NCBI GenBank assembly: GCA_029531795.1
Contig: JAPEIS010000003.1
Coordinates: 2,480,001-2,544,000 of the forward strand
Length of the DNA stretch: 64,000 bases
Direction: 5' to 3'
From: Sclerotinia nivalis
Lineage: Eukaryota; Ascomycota; Leotiomycetes; Helotiales; Sclerotiniaceae
Both the position numbers and the translations under genes were made by a program. Position 1 is the first letter of the stretch. Each line of letters opens with the position of its first letter. The notes beneath the pieces were generated by a model. The model did not search any database, was not told the origin of the DNA, and saw only the letters and a list, made by a program, of their open reading frames with translations. Shown here piece by piece: positions 11,267 through 22,377 of the stretch.

Positions 11267-13296
11267 TCAACCCTCCTCACCATTCACGTCAGCCTCGTCA
11301 TCACTAGCATCCAAAGCATCCTTGCCTGCTCCACGCTGTCTTCCAGCAGAGATTCCTGAAGCTGTCAGCCACAAGAAGTAATCGCTTCGATGATGATCTA
11401 GATGATGGAAGAATGTATGAAATCTATCATGCTGTTAGCTTGGTTTCTAGTCCTAAAAATGATAGACTCACTGATTCTCAGTATTCTCCACTCTGAAGAT
11501 TCTATCATAGATCTCCCTTTGCTTAAATTCGTCCATTTTTTCTCTATACTTCTCGAAGTCTAGTTTTTCTCTTTCGAAATCCTTTGCAACCTTCTCATTG
11601 TAGTTATGGAAAACTGGTGCTTCTAATAGCAATCCCAAACTAGGAGCTTTTGGTATACTAATCTTGGCAGCAGTATAAGTTTCCTTGATAAGCTCCATTG
11701 GCGAAGCACATCGTACTACTAATGCTGCCATGGCTACCATCTTTCGAATTTGATGCATCATAAAGGATTGACCATGGACCTTCAATGAGAGCCATTCTGT
11801 ATCGTGGATGATGATAGGTTTGGGCCCAATCTTGAAGGACTTGATGTGTCGTTTTGAAGAGGGATCACTGTAGTTCTTGAGAATTGTATAGTTGTGGTAG
11901 TTGTAAGTGCCGACATATTGGTTGAGCGCTTCTTGTACTCTTTGTCTGCGAGATTCGTGTATGCGGTATGCTTTCTTGGCTTTGATATAGGCTGCTTTTA
12001 CTTCCTTGACGGCCTTTTCGAGAGGTGTAAGAATGGATTTCGAGATTTCTTGGACACCGTCTGCTTCTGGCTTGACTTCTTCATCCTGAATAGTCTCATC
12101 CTTTACTCCTGATTCTCCAGTAGTTTCTATGCCTTGCATAGCTTCTGGCTCCTCCTTTTCCACCTCCGCTGTGGCTTCAGGATTTTGCTTGACATCTCCG
12201 TCTCCGTTAACCTCGACTGCTACAGGTTCCTCTTTGGGTGCTAATTCGCCTTCGGTTCCTGCTTCATTGTTTGTTGTAGGCTCCTCCTTGGTATCTTCCT
12301 TAATTTCAGCCTCATACTTGCCTTCTGCCTTGTTCTTCTTAATATTCTTTCCAATTGGTTCATTGGATTCCTCCGCAGCATGAATAGCTTCCATAACATC
12401 CGCCGCCAATTGTGGGTCCAGGTTATCAAGTATAGGTTGTACGAATTCCTTCTCAGCATCTGTCCAGAATGATGCAGCATCTTCTTGAAGTTGATTGAAT
12501 TTCTCCAAGACACCTTCTTTCTCGGCTGCCTGTAGTAATTCCTTTCCAAGAAAACTCTTAGGATGAGGTGGGATAAATGAATAAGTTGGAACTAAATATT
12601 CATACCACCGCGAGTCACACATTTGATAGCAATTGAAGGATCCTGTAGTTCTTTCAATACCCCAGACTCGAATTTGATCTGGTAAATGTGAATTGATATT
12701 CTCAACGACATTGGGATCTTCGGTGATGAGCTTCAAGGAGAGAACGTTGCCAGCTGCATGAACTCCTTTGTCGGTTCGCGCGCATCGTACCAAGGCTGAT
12801 TTCTTTGGATCATTTGCATTGGCCTTCGAAATCGCACCAGCTGCCACAAAAGCCTTAAACATATCACCCTCAATCGTCTTCTCCTTGGTATTAATTTGCA
12901 AGCCTTTGTATCCAGTTCCTGCATAGCCAATCATCACGGCTACTTTGTGTTTGGGTTTTCGTACTTCACTCTCAATTTCCTCCTTGGTGAATTCCGTACT
13001 AAATGCTGTTGGCTCTGATTCTCCATTATGCACCGTCTTTCTTCGTTTCGATGCTTGGTCGTCGTCATTTCGATCTCTTTTTGGTGCTTGACGACTAGAA
13101 ACATTAGAGAAATTAGATTGTGAAATTTTAAAGGCTTGACTGACTTGTATTCTTTGCGACCCATCTCTGGTTTTCTATCTCCTCTGGAACCACCTCTAGA
13201 ATTTCCTCGGCCACCTCTGCTAAAACCTCCCCGCCCCCGCCCTCGTCCTCCTCCTCCTCCACCGCGTTGACCCCCAGATTTGGCATTTGACTCCAT
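11267..13296 (-). CDS. PUS1: tRNA pseudouridine synthase 1 (TruA/Pus1 family) with N-terminal RGG box
   Basis: Three exons on the minus strand: 13296-13145, 13094-11472, 11423-11267 (643 aa). Introns: GTCAGT...CTAG (50 bp) and GTGAGT...ATAG (48 bp). The catalytic loop CARTDKGVHAAGN carries the nucleophilic Asp, and later blocks (KSFKIGPKPI, WLSLKVHGQSFMMHQIRKM) are typical of eukaryotic Pus1. The final exon is easy to miss, because the first in-frame stop lies inside the GTGAGT donor; splicing restores a Pus1-like tail starting QFHTFFHHLD and ending in an acidic stretch. The enzyme isomerises uridines in tRNAs and other RNAs. Unusual points are an Arg-Gly-rich first exon (residues ~8-38) and a ~150-residue Glu/Lys-rich insert in the catalytic domain. 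An in-frame upstream ATG at 13365 would add 23 residues. Confidence 0.93.
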
Positions 13297-14017
13297 GATT
13301 GACGTGATTATTCGGACTTCAGAAATATATGTCAATGTATTTTTCACCAATTGAAAAATACTCATAGATCTTCTCCGAGAAGTTCCAAAAAATAAACAAC
13401 CTGATAAAAGTGAAAATCTGATATGAAGCGCGAATATTTCTCCCGATAATTTTTAGTGCCTTGGCCCAAGCTCCAAAGTTATCTCAACCAATAATAATTG
13501 TCAACTTTGTATCAATGAACATGCAAATCAAAACTTGGTACCAGCTTCGCGGTCGCTGACATAATTTCAAGTCTCACAAATCTTTAATCTTTCTACTGCA
13601 GTCTGCACGGTGCACCTCATCTTCATTCAGCCTTGCCAATCATCTTCATTCACTTCATCTCCCTTCTCCCTTAATAAGTTAACAACCATATCAAATTTTT
13701 ATTCAATTGACTCCTCCATTACTGTTGTGAGCAACACAGCCTCCATCCTCCTCGATAATAGAAACAAAATAGAAATCATCCATCTTCTTCACATCTTCGA
13801 CTTTGTTGTCTTGAGGATACAGAACGATCATGGGCATCCTTGACACCTTATATTAAATATCCATCTCTTTGTCTTTCCCCATACTCTTACTAACCGACTT
13901 TTCAAAAGTCTATCCTCTTAATTACGAATTTCTACCACCTTTCGAGATTCTCAAGGCCAGGCATTCTTTCTCTATCTATTCTTTTACACTCAACTTTTCG
14001 ACTTTCCAGTCGCAAAT
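13297..14017. other. Bidirectional promoter region between PUS1 and the TFIIE-alpha gene
   Basis: About 720 bp separates two divergent start codons. The right half (13600-14000) is a long C/T-rich leader typical of fungal genes. A CCAATAAT element is present at about 13490. No separate gene accepted. Confidence 0.5.
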
Positions 14018-15479
14018 ATGGATCTCGCTCAAATGTTGGTGCGCTCTTGTATGCGCTCGTTTTACGACACAAAACATATCCTTGTGATTGATGCGCTCGT
14101 CATTCATTCTGCGTATGTCTTTCTATGAGCGTTTTTGTACCTCGGGGAAAAAGACGTTGACATCTTACAGCTTGCGCGATGATGATTTAGCATACCTGAT
14201 GAGCATAAATACGAAAGAGCTTCATAAGCTTTGTGGGAAATTGAAGGAGGATCGATTTCTTGCAGTGTATGGCTGATAGTCTATTATGTATTCCTAGCTT
14301 TTGCTAAGATGATTGTTTAGGCATTCGCGCCCAGAGATCAGAGAAGGCCAACAACGCCCAATTAATCGAACCTACTATTATATCGACTATCGTGCAACAA
14401 TCGATGCGATCAAATGGAGAGTCTACCTGATAGACAAGGCGGTTCAAGGAAATACTGTGCCGGATGATGAAAGAAAGGAATATTTTTGCCCTCGATGCAA
14501 ATCGGAATGGACTATGTTCGAGGTTTTGGACAAGAGAAATCACGAAGGCTTTTTATGTCACAAATGCGATTTTCTTCTGGTACACGATCCCGATAACAAC
14601 CGTGGTGGACATGAGCAGTCCTCGAAACTTAATGCCCAATTCAGATTCATCACCGACCTACTCCCAAAAATCGATCAGGTAGTCATCCCTGCAAATACCT
14701 TCGAGCAAGCTCTTGCTTCAGCTCGCAAAGTGGTTAGAGATGAAGCTAATCCTGGGAGCGAAACCGCACCCGTTACTCTCTCCTCGGAGAGACCAACTGC
14801 TGTTCGTGGTCTGGATAACACTGGACCAACGTCTATTTCAGTTACTTTGACGAATGGAGAAGGACCTACAGCTGCAGATATCGCCGCTGAACAGGCTCGC
14901 AAAGAAAAGACGGCTCTTCAGAATGCCTTGCCTCAGCATTTTACTCATAGTACTATCACTGGAGAACAGGTCAAATTTGGTAACCAGCCTACTGTCTCTA
15001 TCGGACCTGCAGCCGATACTAATAAGAAAGATATCAAACCTGACACTGAAGGCACTGATGAGGGGGCTGAAATTGATGATTACTTTGCGCAACTGAAGGC
15101 AGCACAAGCCAAAGAAGCCGAACAAGAGCAAGACGAAGAATACGAAACCGATGATGATGAAGAGGAAGGTTTTGAGGACGTCATTCCCAATGGTACCACA
15201 TCTGGCGCCGCCACTCCAGCTAGCTCAGTCGGAGGTACAGATTCTAAGCCTAGTGTAACGAGTGGTAGTGGTCTCAGTGGTGTTCTAAAGCATTCACGAA
15301 ATGAAAGTGTTTCTGCAAGTGGAACGAGTACAGGTGCAGCAAGTCCGGTAACAGGACCGAATACACCGAATGAGGATAGACCAGCAAAAAAGGTTAGAAT
15401 TGAGGAACCAGCTCCAGCAGCACCAGTTATAAAGGATGAAGAGGAGAGTGAAGAGGATATGGAGTTTGAGGACGTTTAA
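14018..15479 (+). CDS. TFA1: Transcription initiation factor IIE, alpha subunit
   Basis: Three exons: 14018-14112, 14171-14266, 14321-15479 (449 aa); introns GTATGT...ACAG and GTATGG...TTAG, both in phase 2. The N-terminal ~90 residues form the extended winged helix (RDDDLAYLMSINTKELHKLC, NRTYYYIDYR). It is followed by a C4 zinc ribbon with C120, C123, C143 and C146 (CPRCKSEW...LCHKC). The C-terminal half is Ser/Thr-rich with acidic blocks (DDDEEEGFEDV near the middle and EEESEEDMEFEDV at the very end), as expected for the part that contacts TFIIH. The protein acts in the nucleus in Pol II pre-initiation complex assembly. The start ATG is required to supply the first helix and is directly preceded by a long leader. 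No lesion. Confidence 0.93.
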
Positions 15480-16398
15480 TCGTTTAGATTCTGGAAAAGG
15501 GGTGATGAAAATGGGAAGGGGGATGGAAAGGAGTCCTTACATTATATCGCCTGCATGATTGGATGACGGACCGAGGATAGGTATTCTACAGGGTGGGGTG
15601 TTTAGACCATTCCGAATCACAAATCCAATCTAATCCGGTAGATTGGGGGTGCATGGCGTTTGGGAAAATCATTTGCCCATTTCTCGTTTCTTAAAAATGG
15701 TGCAAGGTGAGGCTGGGCGAAGGTCAATTTGATTTACTATGGCATATATTCGGACTAAACCAGTTCAGTTCAACACTAATACTTAAGCAAAGAATGGTTT
15801 GGTCAAAAGTCGTTTGGCTTCTATCTAGTTTATAGAAAGTTCGTTCGTTCGCTCGTTCGCTCATTCGCGTGTACTTAAGCTTAGGCTTTAGAGCTGTCAG
15901 AGACATACATACATACATACATACATGAATGAATTGTAAATTGTACGATTAATCCAAAACGCTTACTTGTATTACTTTCTGACTTTCTAACTTAACTTTC
16001 CGACTTTTCTCCCTTGTGATATTTTTCTCGTTTCACTACAGTCATGCATATCATGACATGATATTAGGAATACAATACATGCATACATATCTGTCTATCT
16101 GTCTGCTGATGAAGCGGGCATCTCTTCATAAGATAAGCAGCTTTGTATCATCTACTCTGCTTTACTACCAGATCTGTCTCCTGTAAACATTTATTGATTG
16201 ATTGATTTATTCATATTTATTCTTTCATTCTTTCATTTAATAAAACCCCCTAAACTAAATGCAGGGACTTTCTATCTATATCCTTCCAATAGGTGTTGAA
16301 ACCAAAATCACTATCACACATACAGTGCATACAGTGCTTACATATATATCACTCCGAAACGCCATTTCCATTCAGCCCGACATGATGCAAAGAGCTGT
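15480..16398. other. Convergent intergenic spacer with simple repeats
   Basis: Between the stops of the TFIIE-alpha and CBS genes. Contains a GTTC/GCTC-type repeat at about 15839-15866 and an (ACAT)n microsatellite at 15903-15926. No coding sequence accepted. Confidence 0.55.
15839..15926. repeat. Tetranucleotide microsatellites (GTTC)n and (ACAT)n
   Basis: Two simple-sequence runs 37 bp apart in the convergent 3' region: six or seven GTTC/GCTC units and about six ACAT units. Confidence 0.85.
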
Positions 16399-18054
16399 TT
16401 AAACTTTCGTTTGCTTGACCATCCAACTCAATAAATCGACCTTTGTAACTACTGCTACTGCTTTTGATAATCCGTTTTTCTCGCTTCCCTTTTCGGTGAC
16501 AATGGCCGCACTGTTCCATTCGAAGAATTTGCTCAAGGCAGAAATAGGAGTATCGAGAGTAATTTCTACAAATTTGCGTTTGGGGGTGGTCTGTTTCTTG
16601 CCTTCTTGAGTGGTTTCGATACCATTGCTCTTGGGTGGTGAAGAAAGATGACTGATATCCTTGGGATCGGTGATGGCTTCGGGGATATGGGAGAAGTCGA
16701 ACATGACATCTGAGACGGGACTTTTGCCGGTGGCGCGGCCGCGGCTAATCCAACTGAGGAGGTTTCCGAGGGTGACGAGGCCGACGAGTTTATCTCCTTT
16801 GGGGGCGAGGACGGGGAGTTGATCGAATCCCTTTTCGCGCATGGTTTCGATGGCTTCGGAACAGGGGGAGTTGGCCAGTACGGATGTGACTGGCTTGAGG
16901 CGGAGGGAGCGAAGAGTTGCTCCGGAATATGGATCTTTCTTGGATTGGGCCTCGACGATGGGAGATGCTGGCGTGGATGACTCAGGGGTAGGAGGAAGGA
17001 GGTCGTTAGCGGCTAGCCAGTCATCGTCCGCAAATTTGCTAAGGTAACTTCTGATGCTATCTGGTAGGATTACTACCACGGTATCACCTTTACCAAGTCC
17101 CAAATCACGAACTCCCTTTACCATAGCTGCGATAGCACTACCACTGCTACCTCCGACCAATAGTCCTTCTTCGGCAATCAATCTACGTGCGTAGGCGAAT
17201 GATTCACGATCATCAGTCTTGTACCACACATCAACAGAATCTCGATCCAAGACATCAGGAATAAAATCATAACCAATTCCCTCAACCTTATAAGATTCGT
17301 TGGCGTGTTCTTGGTTCAGGCTTTCTGGAACTGCAAGGATAGATCCATGGGGATCTGCTGCAATGATTTTGATATCTTTGTTATGCTTCTTTAGACCCTT
17401 AGATAATCCAGTAATAGTTCCACCTGTACCAGCTCCTGCAACAACGGCAGTAATCTTTCCATCGGTTTGCTTCCAGATTTCTTCAGCGGTTCCAAATTCG
17501 TGTGCGAGGGGGTTGTTCTCATTGGCATATTGATCAAGGATGTGGGAGTTTGGAATCTCTTTTAGCAATCGTCTTGCAACTCCAATATGAGACTCTGGAG
17601 CATCCCATGCAGCTTGAGTTGGGGTACGAATGATGGTGGCTCCAAGTGCTCGGAGAACAGCGACCTTCTCTGGTGACATCTTTTCGGGGAGAGTAATGAT
17701 TGTCTTGTAACCTTTAATGGCACCAACAAGAGCAAGTCCAATACCACTGGAGAGGGGTTAGAAATGTATGCCGAAGTGGTAAGAAGTAACTTACGTATTT
17801 CCACTGGTTGGCTCAATAAGAGTATCTCCAGGCTTTATTCTTCCAGACTTTTCCGCCTCCTCAACCATGCGAAGCGCAATACGATCCTTAATACTTCCAC
17901 CAGCATTGAAGAGTTCGACCTTTGCATAGACTTCTGCTTCGATACCCAAACTCTGCGGAATCTTATTCAATCGTACCAAAGGAGTATTTCCAATCAACTC
18001 AGAAGCACTCATGGCAAGGACAGGAGCCCGCGCAGGACTAGTAATAGACGCCAT
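16399..18054 (-). CDS. CYS4: Cystathionine beta-synthase
   Basis: Two exons on the minus strand: 18054-17795 and 17746-16399 (535 aa), intron GTAAGT...CCAG in phase 2, interrupting the PLP phosphate-binding region PTSGNT. The PLP lysine is K56 in [12 protein letters not shown]. The glycine-rich phosphate loop [10 protein letters not shown] and the motif GGSSGSA are intact, so this is a fold-type II PLP enzyme. Two C-terminal CBS (Bateman) repeats (about residues 300-355 and 415-530) complete the cystathionine synthase architecture and separate it from cysteine synthase, which lacks them. It condenses serine and homocysteine into cystathionine in the cytosol (transsulfuration). There is no N-terminal heme-binding extension, as in yeast. 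Divergent from the KRE9-like gene. Confidence 0.95.
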
Positions 18055-18862
18055 ATTGATGATATTTTATATATTTGGGCCGAAAATTGTTGATTTGGAG
18101 GGTTGTCAGATTGTACGCGAAAAGTAGAAAATGAAGATAAAGAGAAGAATTATTGAACTGTCTTCTTAAAGATTGGTATGTAATGTCGCAATGTGGCACG
18201 AGAATTTGTTATAAAAAGTCAAATCCAAAGCTTGACAATGAAATTATTCTTCGTTAAGTTACCCATGTGGAGGTTTTTCACTATCCAAACCGACAAGGCG
18301 GAAAACTGTGGCAAGATCTCCCGCAGGTAGCCGTACCGCAATATCCCACTATGATACCCTTGAAATTGATATTTCTTAGCCTGGCCTGATATTCTTCCTT
18401 TTGGGCCCTTTTCCTGTGTCGTCTGAAGTTGTAGAATATATGCTATGCCTTTAAATACTTTGCAGAACTCTGAAGCAATTGAATTAAACATGTCAAATAA
18501 AAGTATTGTGAACCCGTCAAAACTTTTGAAAGGCATTGGTGAAGTTCTTGTTGCATATCAAAATCTTTTATCCAATCGTAAGAAGCTTTCACATGCTCAT
18601 TTCTAAATATAGAAACTAGAAAGCCCGTGAACGTCTGTTGCGTGGAAATTTACTCCCTTCACGCCTAAGGCCAAAGTTACATTTCAGCCTTCCTCCTAAG
18701 GATAGAATCTTAAACATTTCTTGGAGTTGAGAAAGTTATCTTTCAATCAATTTCAACCACGACTTCATAATAAATATACAATTCGCCCTGCCAAACAGAG
18801 AATCATACGAAGATCAACAATCAATATCGATATCTAATCTGCGAGCGCGAAAGCTATCCATT
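18055..18862. other. Divergent promoter region (CBS / KRE9-like)
   Basis: About 800 bp between two divergent start codons. The 105-codon minus frame at 18219-18536 has no family character. No repeats of note. Confidence 0.5.
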
Positions 18863-19743
18863 ATGCGCCTTTCCCAGGCTTTGGTCCTTGCGGCATCCGC
18901 TCCGTTCGCAATTGCATACCCAACATTTGCAGCACCAGCAGCTGGAGCGGTGGAAACGGCTGGAACAGCATTTACTGTTACTTGGGCAGATAGTGGAGAT
19001 GCTCCGTCGATAGCTGATATTTCGACTTATTCATTAGCCGTCTGCGCAGGATCTAGTTCCGGTAGAGATATCAAAGTGATAACTCTAGTATCTGCTACCG
19101 TTAGCATGGGGTCAACTCTTACGACTACCGTCACTGTACCAGCAGCCAGTGGAGAGTCTGTGACCAATGCATAGTGAGTTTTATGAAGCTAAAGTTTCAA
19201 AAAACTCGGTGCTGATTATGATGCAGTTTCATGAGAATGATAGCGACCGCCAAAGCTGGAGGGACAGTTACAGTTTATTCGAATAGATTTTCAATTAGTG
19301 GCATGACAGGGGACTTTGGAAACACATTCACAATTACTGGTACCGCTGGTCCTGCAACCGTCAATACCGTGGCAGATACCGTGGCAGCAGCATCATCATC
19401 ATCAACAGTGGCGGAGGGAGTTTATGGCATCCCATACCAATCACAAACTGGTCTTACCAGATACGCCCCAATGGGTTTAATGCCTGGTAGCACTATAACG
19501 GCCACCAATACAGCACCTCAATACCCAACATCATCCGTTGCTCTAGCCACCACGTATTTGAGCTCTGCAACCATTGAAACGACTTTGACACAAGCTCAAA
19601 CAGCGTCCTTTGAAAGTCATGCTAATACGGTAAGTTTCAAACCCCAATAATTCTGGGTCGACGCAGCTAATGAATGAAAGGTTGCTGCTGCATCGATGCC
19701 TACTGATGATATGGCAAAGTTCTTGGCTAGATGGAAGGATTGA
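18863..19743 (+). CDS. KRE9: Cell wall beta-1,6-glucan assembly protein, KRE9/KNH1 family
   Basis: Three exons: 18863-19173, 19227-19629, 19681-19743 (258 aa); introns GTGAGT...GCAG and GTAAGT...AAAG. A signal peptide is clear (MRLSQALVLAASAPFAIA, cleavage before YPTF). The N-terminal half is the Ser/Thr-rich Kre9/KNH beta-sandwich (FTVTWADSGDAPSIADIS). The C-terminal half carries the KRE9/KNH1-specific block YGIPYQSQTGLTRYAPMG followed by a Thr-rich tail. There is no C-terminal hydrophobic GPI signal, so the protein is probably secreted. Family members are O-glycosylated wall proteins needed for beta-1,6-glucan in yeast. The extra third exon adds 20 residues in place of a premature stop just past the second intron's donor. 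Confidence 0.88.
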
Positions 19744-20323
19744 AATACCTGAAGACGATGGGAGATGCATAAAGAAAGCATCAACAAATATTTGAAATGG
19801 AGTTTGGCGTACCCTCGAATTGGAGTTCGAGGTTTAGTTTAATTGAATACCGTGTATACCCAACGAATCAAAAATTTACCCAGTCACGCTTATCTCTTAG
19901 TACCACAAATACTTCTGCAAGATCCTGCATTGTGCTATAATATCAGGGGATAGCGGAGAGGTGATTCCGATAATAATCCCAGTGCGGGGGAGTCTGATAG
20001 GAATGCCTAGATGTGGGGAAATGCTTGTCTATGGCTACTTGATCGATACAACCATTAAGAATACCAAAGAGAGAGATCAAGTAATTTAAAAAGTTTATCT
20101 ATCCAGCTCAGATCAAATATTCCGATTCAAGCCTCCTCCTTTTACGTGAGGGGGCGCGCTTACACGATATTCCCCTCAAAAGGTCAAAGGGCACTAGATG
20201 GAACATCTTACTCTGCTCTATTTGTCGGTCAACAACTGAATAATCTCCCAACATCAAAACTCAGAGAGTCTCGTGGTCAATTTCACTCATCCGAATTTAG
20301 TAAGGACAATTACGGGTAGACAT

Positions 20324-20366
20324 CGATAATAGATATTCGTATCGATAGTACTATTATCTATTATCG
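20324..20366. repeat. 12-bp perfect inverted repeat
   Basis: CGATAATAGATA at 20324-20335 is the reverse complement of TATCTATTATCG at 20355-20366, with a 19-nt loop that itself contains the palindrome ATCGAT. Confidence 0.8.
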
Positions 20367-21071
20367 TGACCCTCGTCTCGCAAACGCCTTGAATTTTAGC
20401 TTCCCCATGATACAGCACCTAGTATTTAGTAAAGACCCTGAAATACCTACTTTCATGCAATTATTGGTTGAAGTTCACTCGGTAATGATCTTTGAGGATT
20501 TAGATACTATACGTGCTTCATCTGGTTCTGCGGATGGGTTATCATTACCATCTTCGTGGTGTGAAATATTTTGGTCTCCCCAAGGTGCTTTTTACCCTGC
20601 TGGTGATCCACGTGCTCCTTCTAGAGTTTTTTCTTTTCTGTCCGACGTCTTGGTTCTTATCGGTGAGTAGTGGAGTGGCTGCATGTTGCTAATATTTTTA
20701 AGCTTCGGCTGGTTTCAATTTAGTTCTAGACATCTAGTCACTAGGTACTAGTTAGCTTGAGGATTGGTGGACGTACCTTCGAGCATGTTATTCTCCTTGG
20801 GCCTCTACTCCTATTAGGCTTTGTACTTCAATCAGGCTGAATACTGCGAATACTAGGTACGAATACTACCTACGCATGATACTACCTAATTCATTCATTT
20901 AATTACATTTGGACACATGGGAATACAAGGGGTAAATTAAATGTGCCTGTATGTATGCTACTTACTTATGTAGCCCCTTGTCTTTTTCTGTACCCATCAC
21001 TCTTTTCCCATCTCTGTCCTTTCTTTTATTAATGCTAAAGGAAGTTCCAAACCCTATAAACATAATCTTAC

Positions 21072-21078
21072 TATAAAA
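21072..21078 (+). promoter_or_regulatory. Probable TATA box of the cyclin gene
   Basis: TATAAAA about 300 bp before the main start codon and 110 bp before the first ATG. It is followed by a CA-rich leader (CCTCCACACACACCCAG). Confidence 0.5.
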
Positions 21079-21182
21079 TGAATCCACTTCCACTCCACTC
21101 AATATAAGACCATCAATCCCTCCACACACACCCAGTCTCGCCTTTCAACAACAAATTTTGCATATCATCTGTCACCGAGAAC

Positions 21183-21251
21183 ATGCCCTTCTTGGAGCTC
21201 TTCCAAGCATCCATTAAGCCTCCCTGGCCCCGGCGTCTTCTCAACTCTTGA
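21183..21251 (+). promoter_or_regulatory. Candidate upstream ORF in the cyclin leader (22 codons)
   Basis: The first ATG after the probable TATA box opens a 22-codon frame beginning MPFLELFQASIKPPWPRRLL and ending in TGA, 121 bp before the cyclin start. I saw no other ATG-initiated frame of note between it and the main ORF. It could limit translation of the downstream cyclin; this is inference. Confidence 0.45.
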
Positions 21252-21372
21252 TCTCAATCTCATCACCCACGTTCATTTGGATATCGTGTAGAGAAGAGAT
21301 AACAATAATCAACCCATTAATCTTTCAAAAAGTCGAACAGAGAGAATCACTTCGCAGGCCATAAATTGAATT

Positions 21373-22377
21373 ATGTCTCCATCACCTACAGATGGGTCCG
21401 GTTCGACGGCTTTCGTAAATTCAAACCACGATTCAGACGATCATTCTGACCGCGAACTACCACCACCACCAAATCCTTCGAACGATGCAGGTCTTACCGT
21501 CCATCATTTTTCAAATGATCGTGGAGTATCACCACCGTCTCCGAATAGCATTGATATTTTTACACTTTCGCCAATAACGGCACTCAAATTGTTATGTGCT
21601 GGTATTGAGGCTTTAGTTCAGTTTACAGGAGATATTCCTCCAATGCCAGCTTCGACCGAAACCGAAACGACGATGCCGAATATGAGAGGAATGCAGGCAG
21701 AGAAAGAAAACATACGACGGTCCGGATCGTGGACAAACTTAGCAGGTTTTCGACAACGAACTTCTGGACCAGATGTTATAGATGGAGTAAACCTTCGACA
21801 AAAGCCTCTCGAAAGACAAGAAATTGTGCCCGCAGAACCATATATCATTGTTGGAGAGAATGCCGAGCCTCTGAATGTTCAGCATAGTGCTATTACACGA
21901 AGATTCTACTCGAGGCAGATTCCTTCGATTTCTCTAGAAGATTATTTGATGCGTATACACAAATTTTGTCCAATGTCAACAGCTGTCTATCTTGCAACAA
22001 GTTCCTACATATATAGAGTAGCGGTCGATGAACGTGTAATACCTGTGACACGGCGAAACTCGCATCGACTTATATTGGCCGGTCTACGTGTAGCTATGAA
22101 AGCACTCGAAGATCAAAGCTATTCTCATGCCCGTTTCGCGCAGGTTGGAGGTGTCAGTGAGCAAGAGCTCTCGAAATTGGAAATCAATTTTTGTTTTCTC
22201 ACAAATTTTGAGTTGAAGGCGAATAAAGAGGCTCTTCTACAGCACGCGATAAGTTTGAAAGAACTGTCTTCTTTACAGGGGGGGGTAAACTTCGTCCCGA
22301 ATATGTCGCTCTTAAATAGGGGCAGACCGAATATGGCTGCACAAGAAACTGTGGTAGAAGTAACTGCAGACGCCTAG
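21373..22377 (+). CDS. Pho80-type cyclin
   Basis: Single exon, 334 aa. A disordered, acidic Ser/Pro-rich N-terminus (residues 1-50) is followed by a conserved segment (DIFTLSPITALKLLCAGIEAL). The cyclin box lies at about residues 175-290, with SLEDYLMRIHKFCPMSTAVY, then ATSSYIYRV, NSHRLILAGLRVAMK and FAQVGGVSEQELSKLEINFC. These are the diagnostic blocks of the Pho80/Pcl group that bind Pho85-type kinases in phosphate sensing, glycogen metabolism or cell-cycle control. The exact branch is not decidable from the sequence alone. There is a long leader with a candidate uORF. The next gene is on the same strand about 670 bp downstream. Confidence 0.88.
   Translation: MSPSPTDGSGSTAFVNSNHDSDDHSDRELPPPPNPSNDAGLTVHHFSNDRGVSPPSPNSIDIFTLSPITALKLLCAGIEALVQFTGDIPPMPASTETETTMPNMRGMQAEKENIRRSGSWTNLAGFRQRTSGPDVIDGVNLRQKPLERQEIVPAEPYIIVGENAEPLNVQHSAITRRFYSRQIPSISLEDYLMRIHKFCPMSTAVYLATSSYIYRVAVDERVIPVTRRNSHRLILAGLRVAMKALEDQSYSHARFAQVGGVSEQELSKLEINFCFLTNFELKANKEALLQHAISLKELSSLQGGVNFVPNMSLLNRGRPNMAAQETVVEVTADA

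Larger units (their letters stand above)
19744..21372. other. Gene-free spacer upstream of the cyclin gene
   Basis: About 1.6 kb without accepted coding sequence. Contains a 12-bp inverted repeat (20324-20335 / 20355-20366), clustered ACTAGGTAC/TACTACCTA-type short repeats around 20735-20890, a TATAAAA box at 21072 and the uORF at 21183. The 93-codon frame at 20389-20670 was rejected. Confidence 0.5.

Noticed and set aside
20389..20670. 93-codon + frame upstream of the cyclin
   Set aside because: No family resemblance, no plausible flanking exons, and it lies in a repeat-studded spacer.
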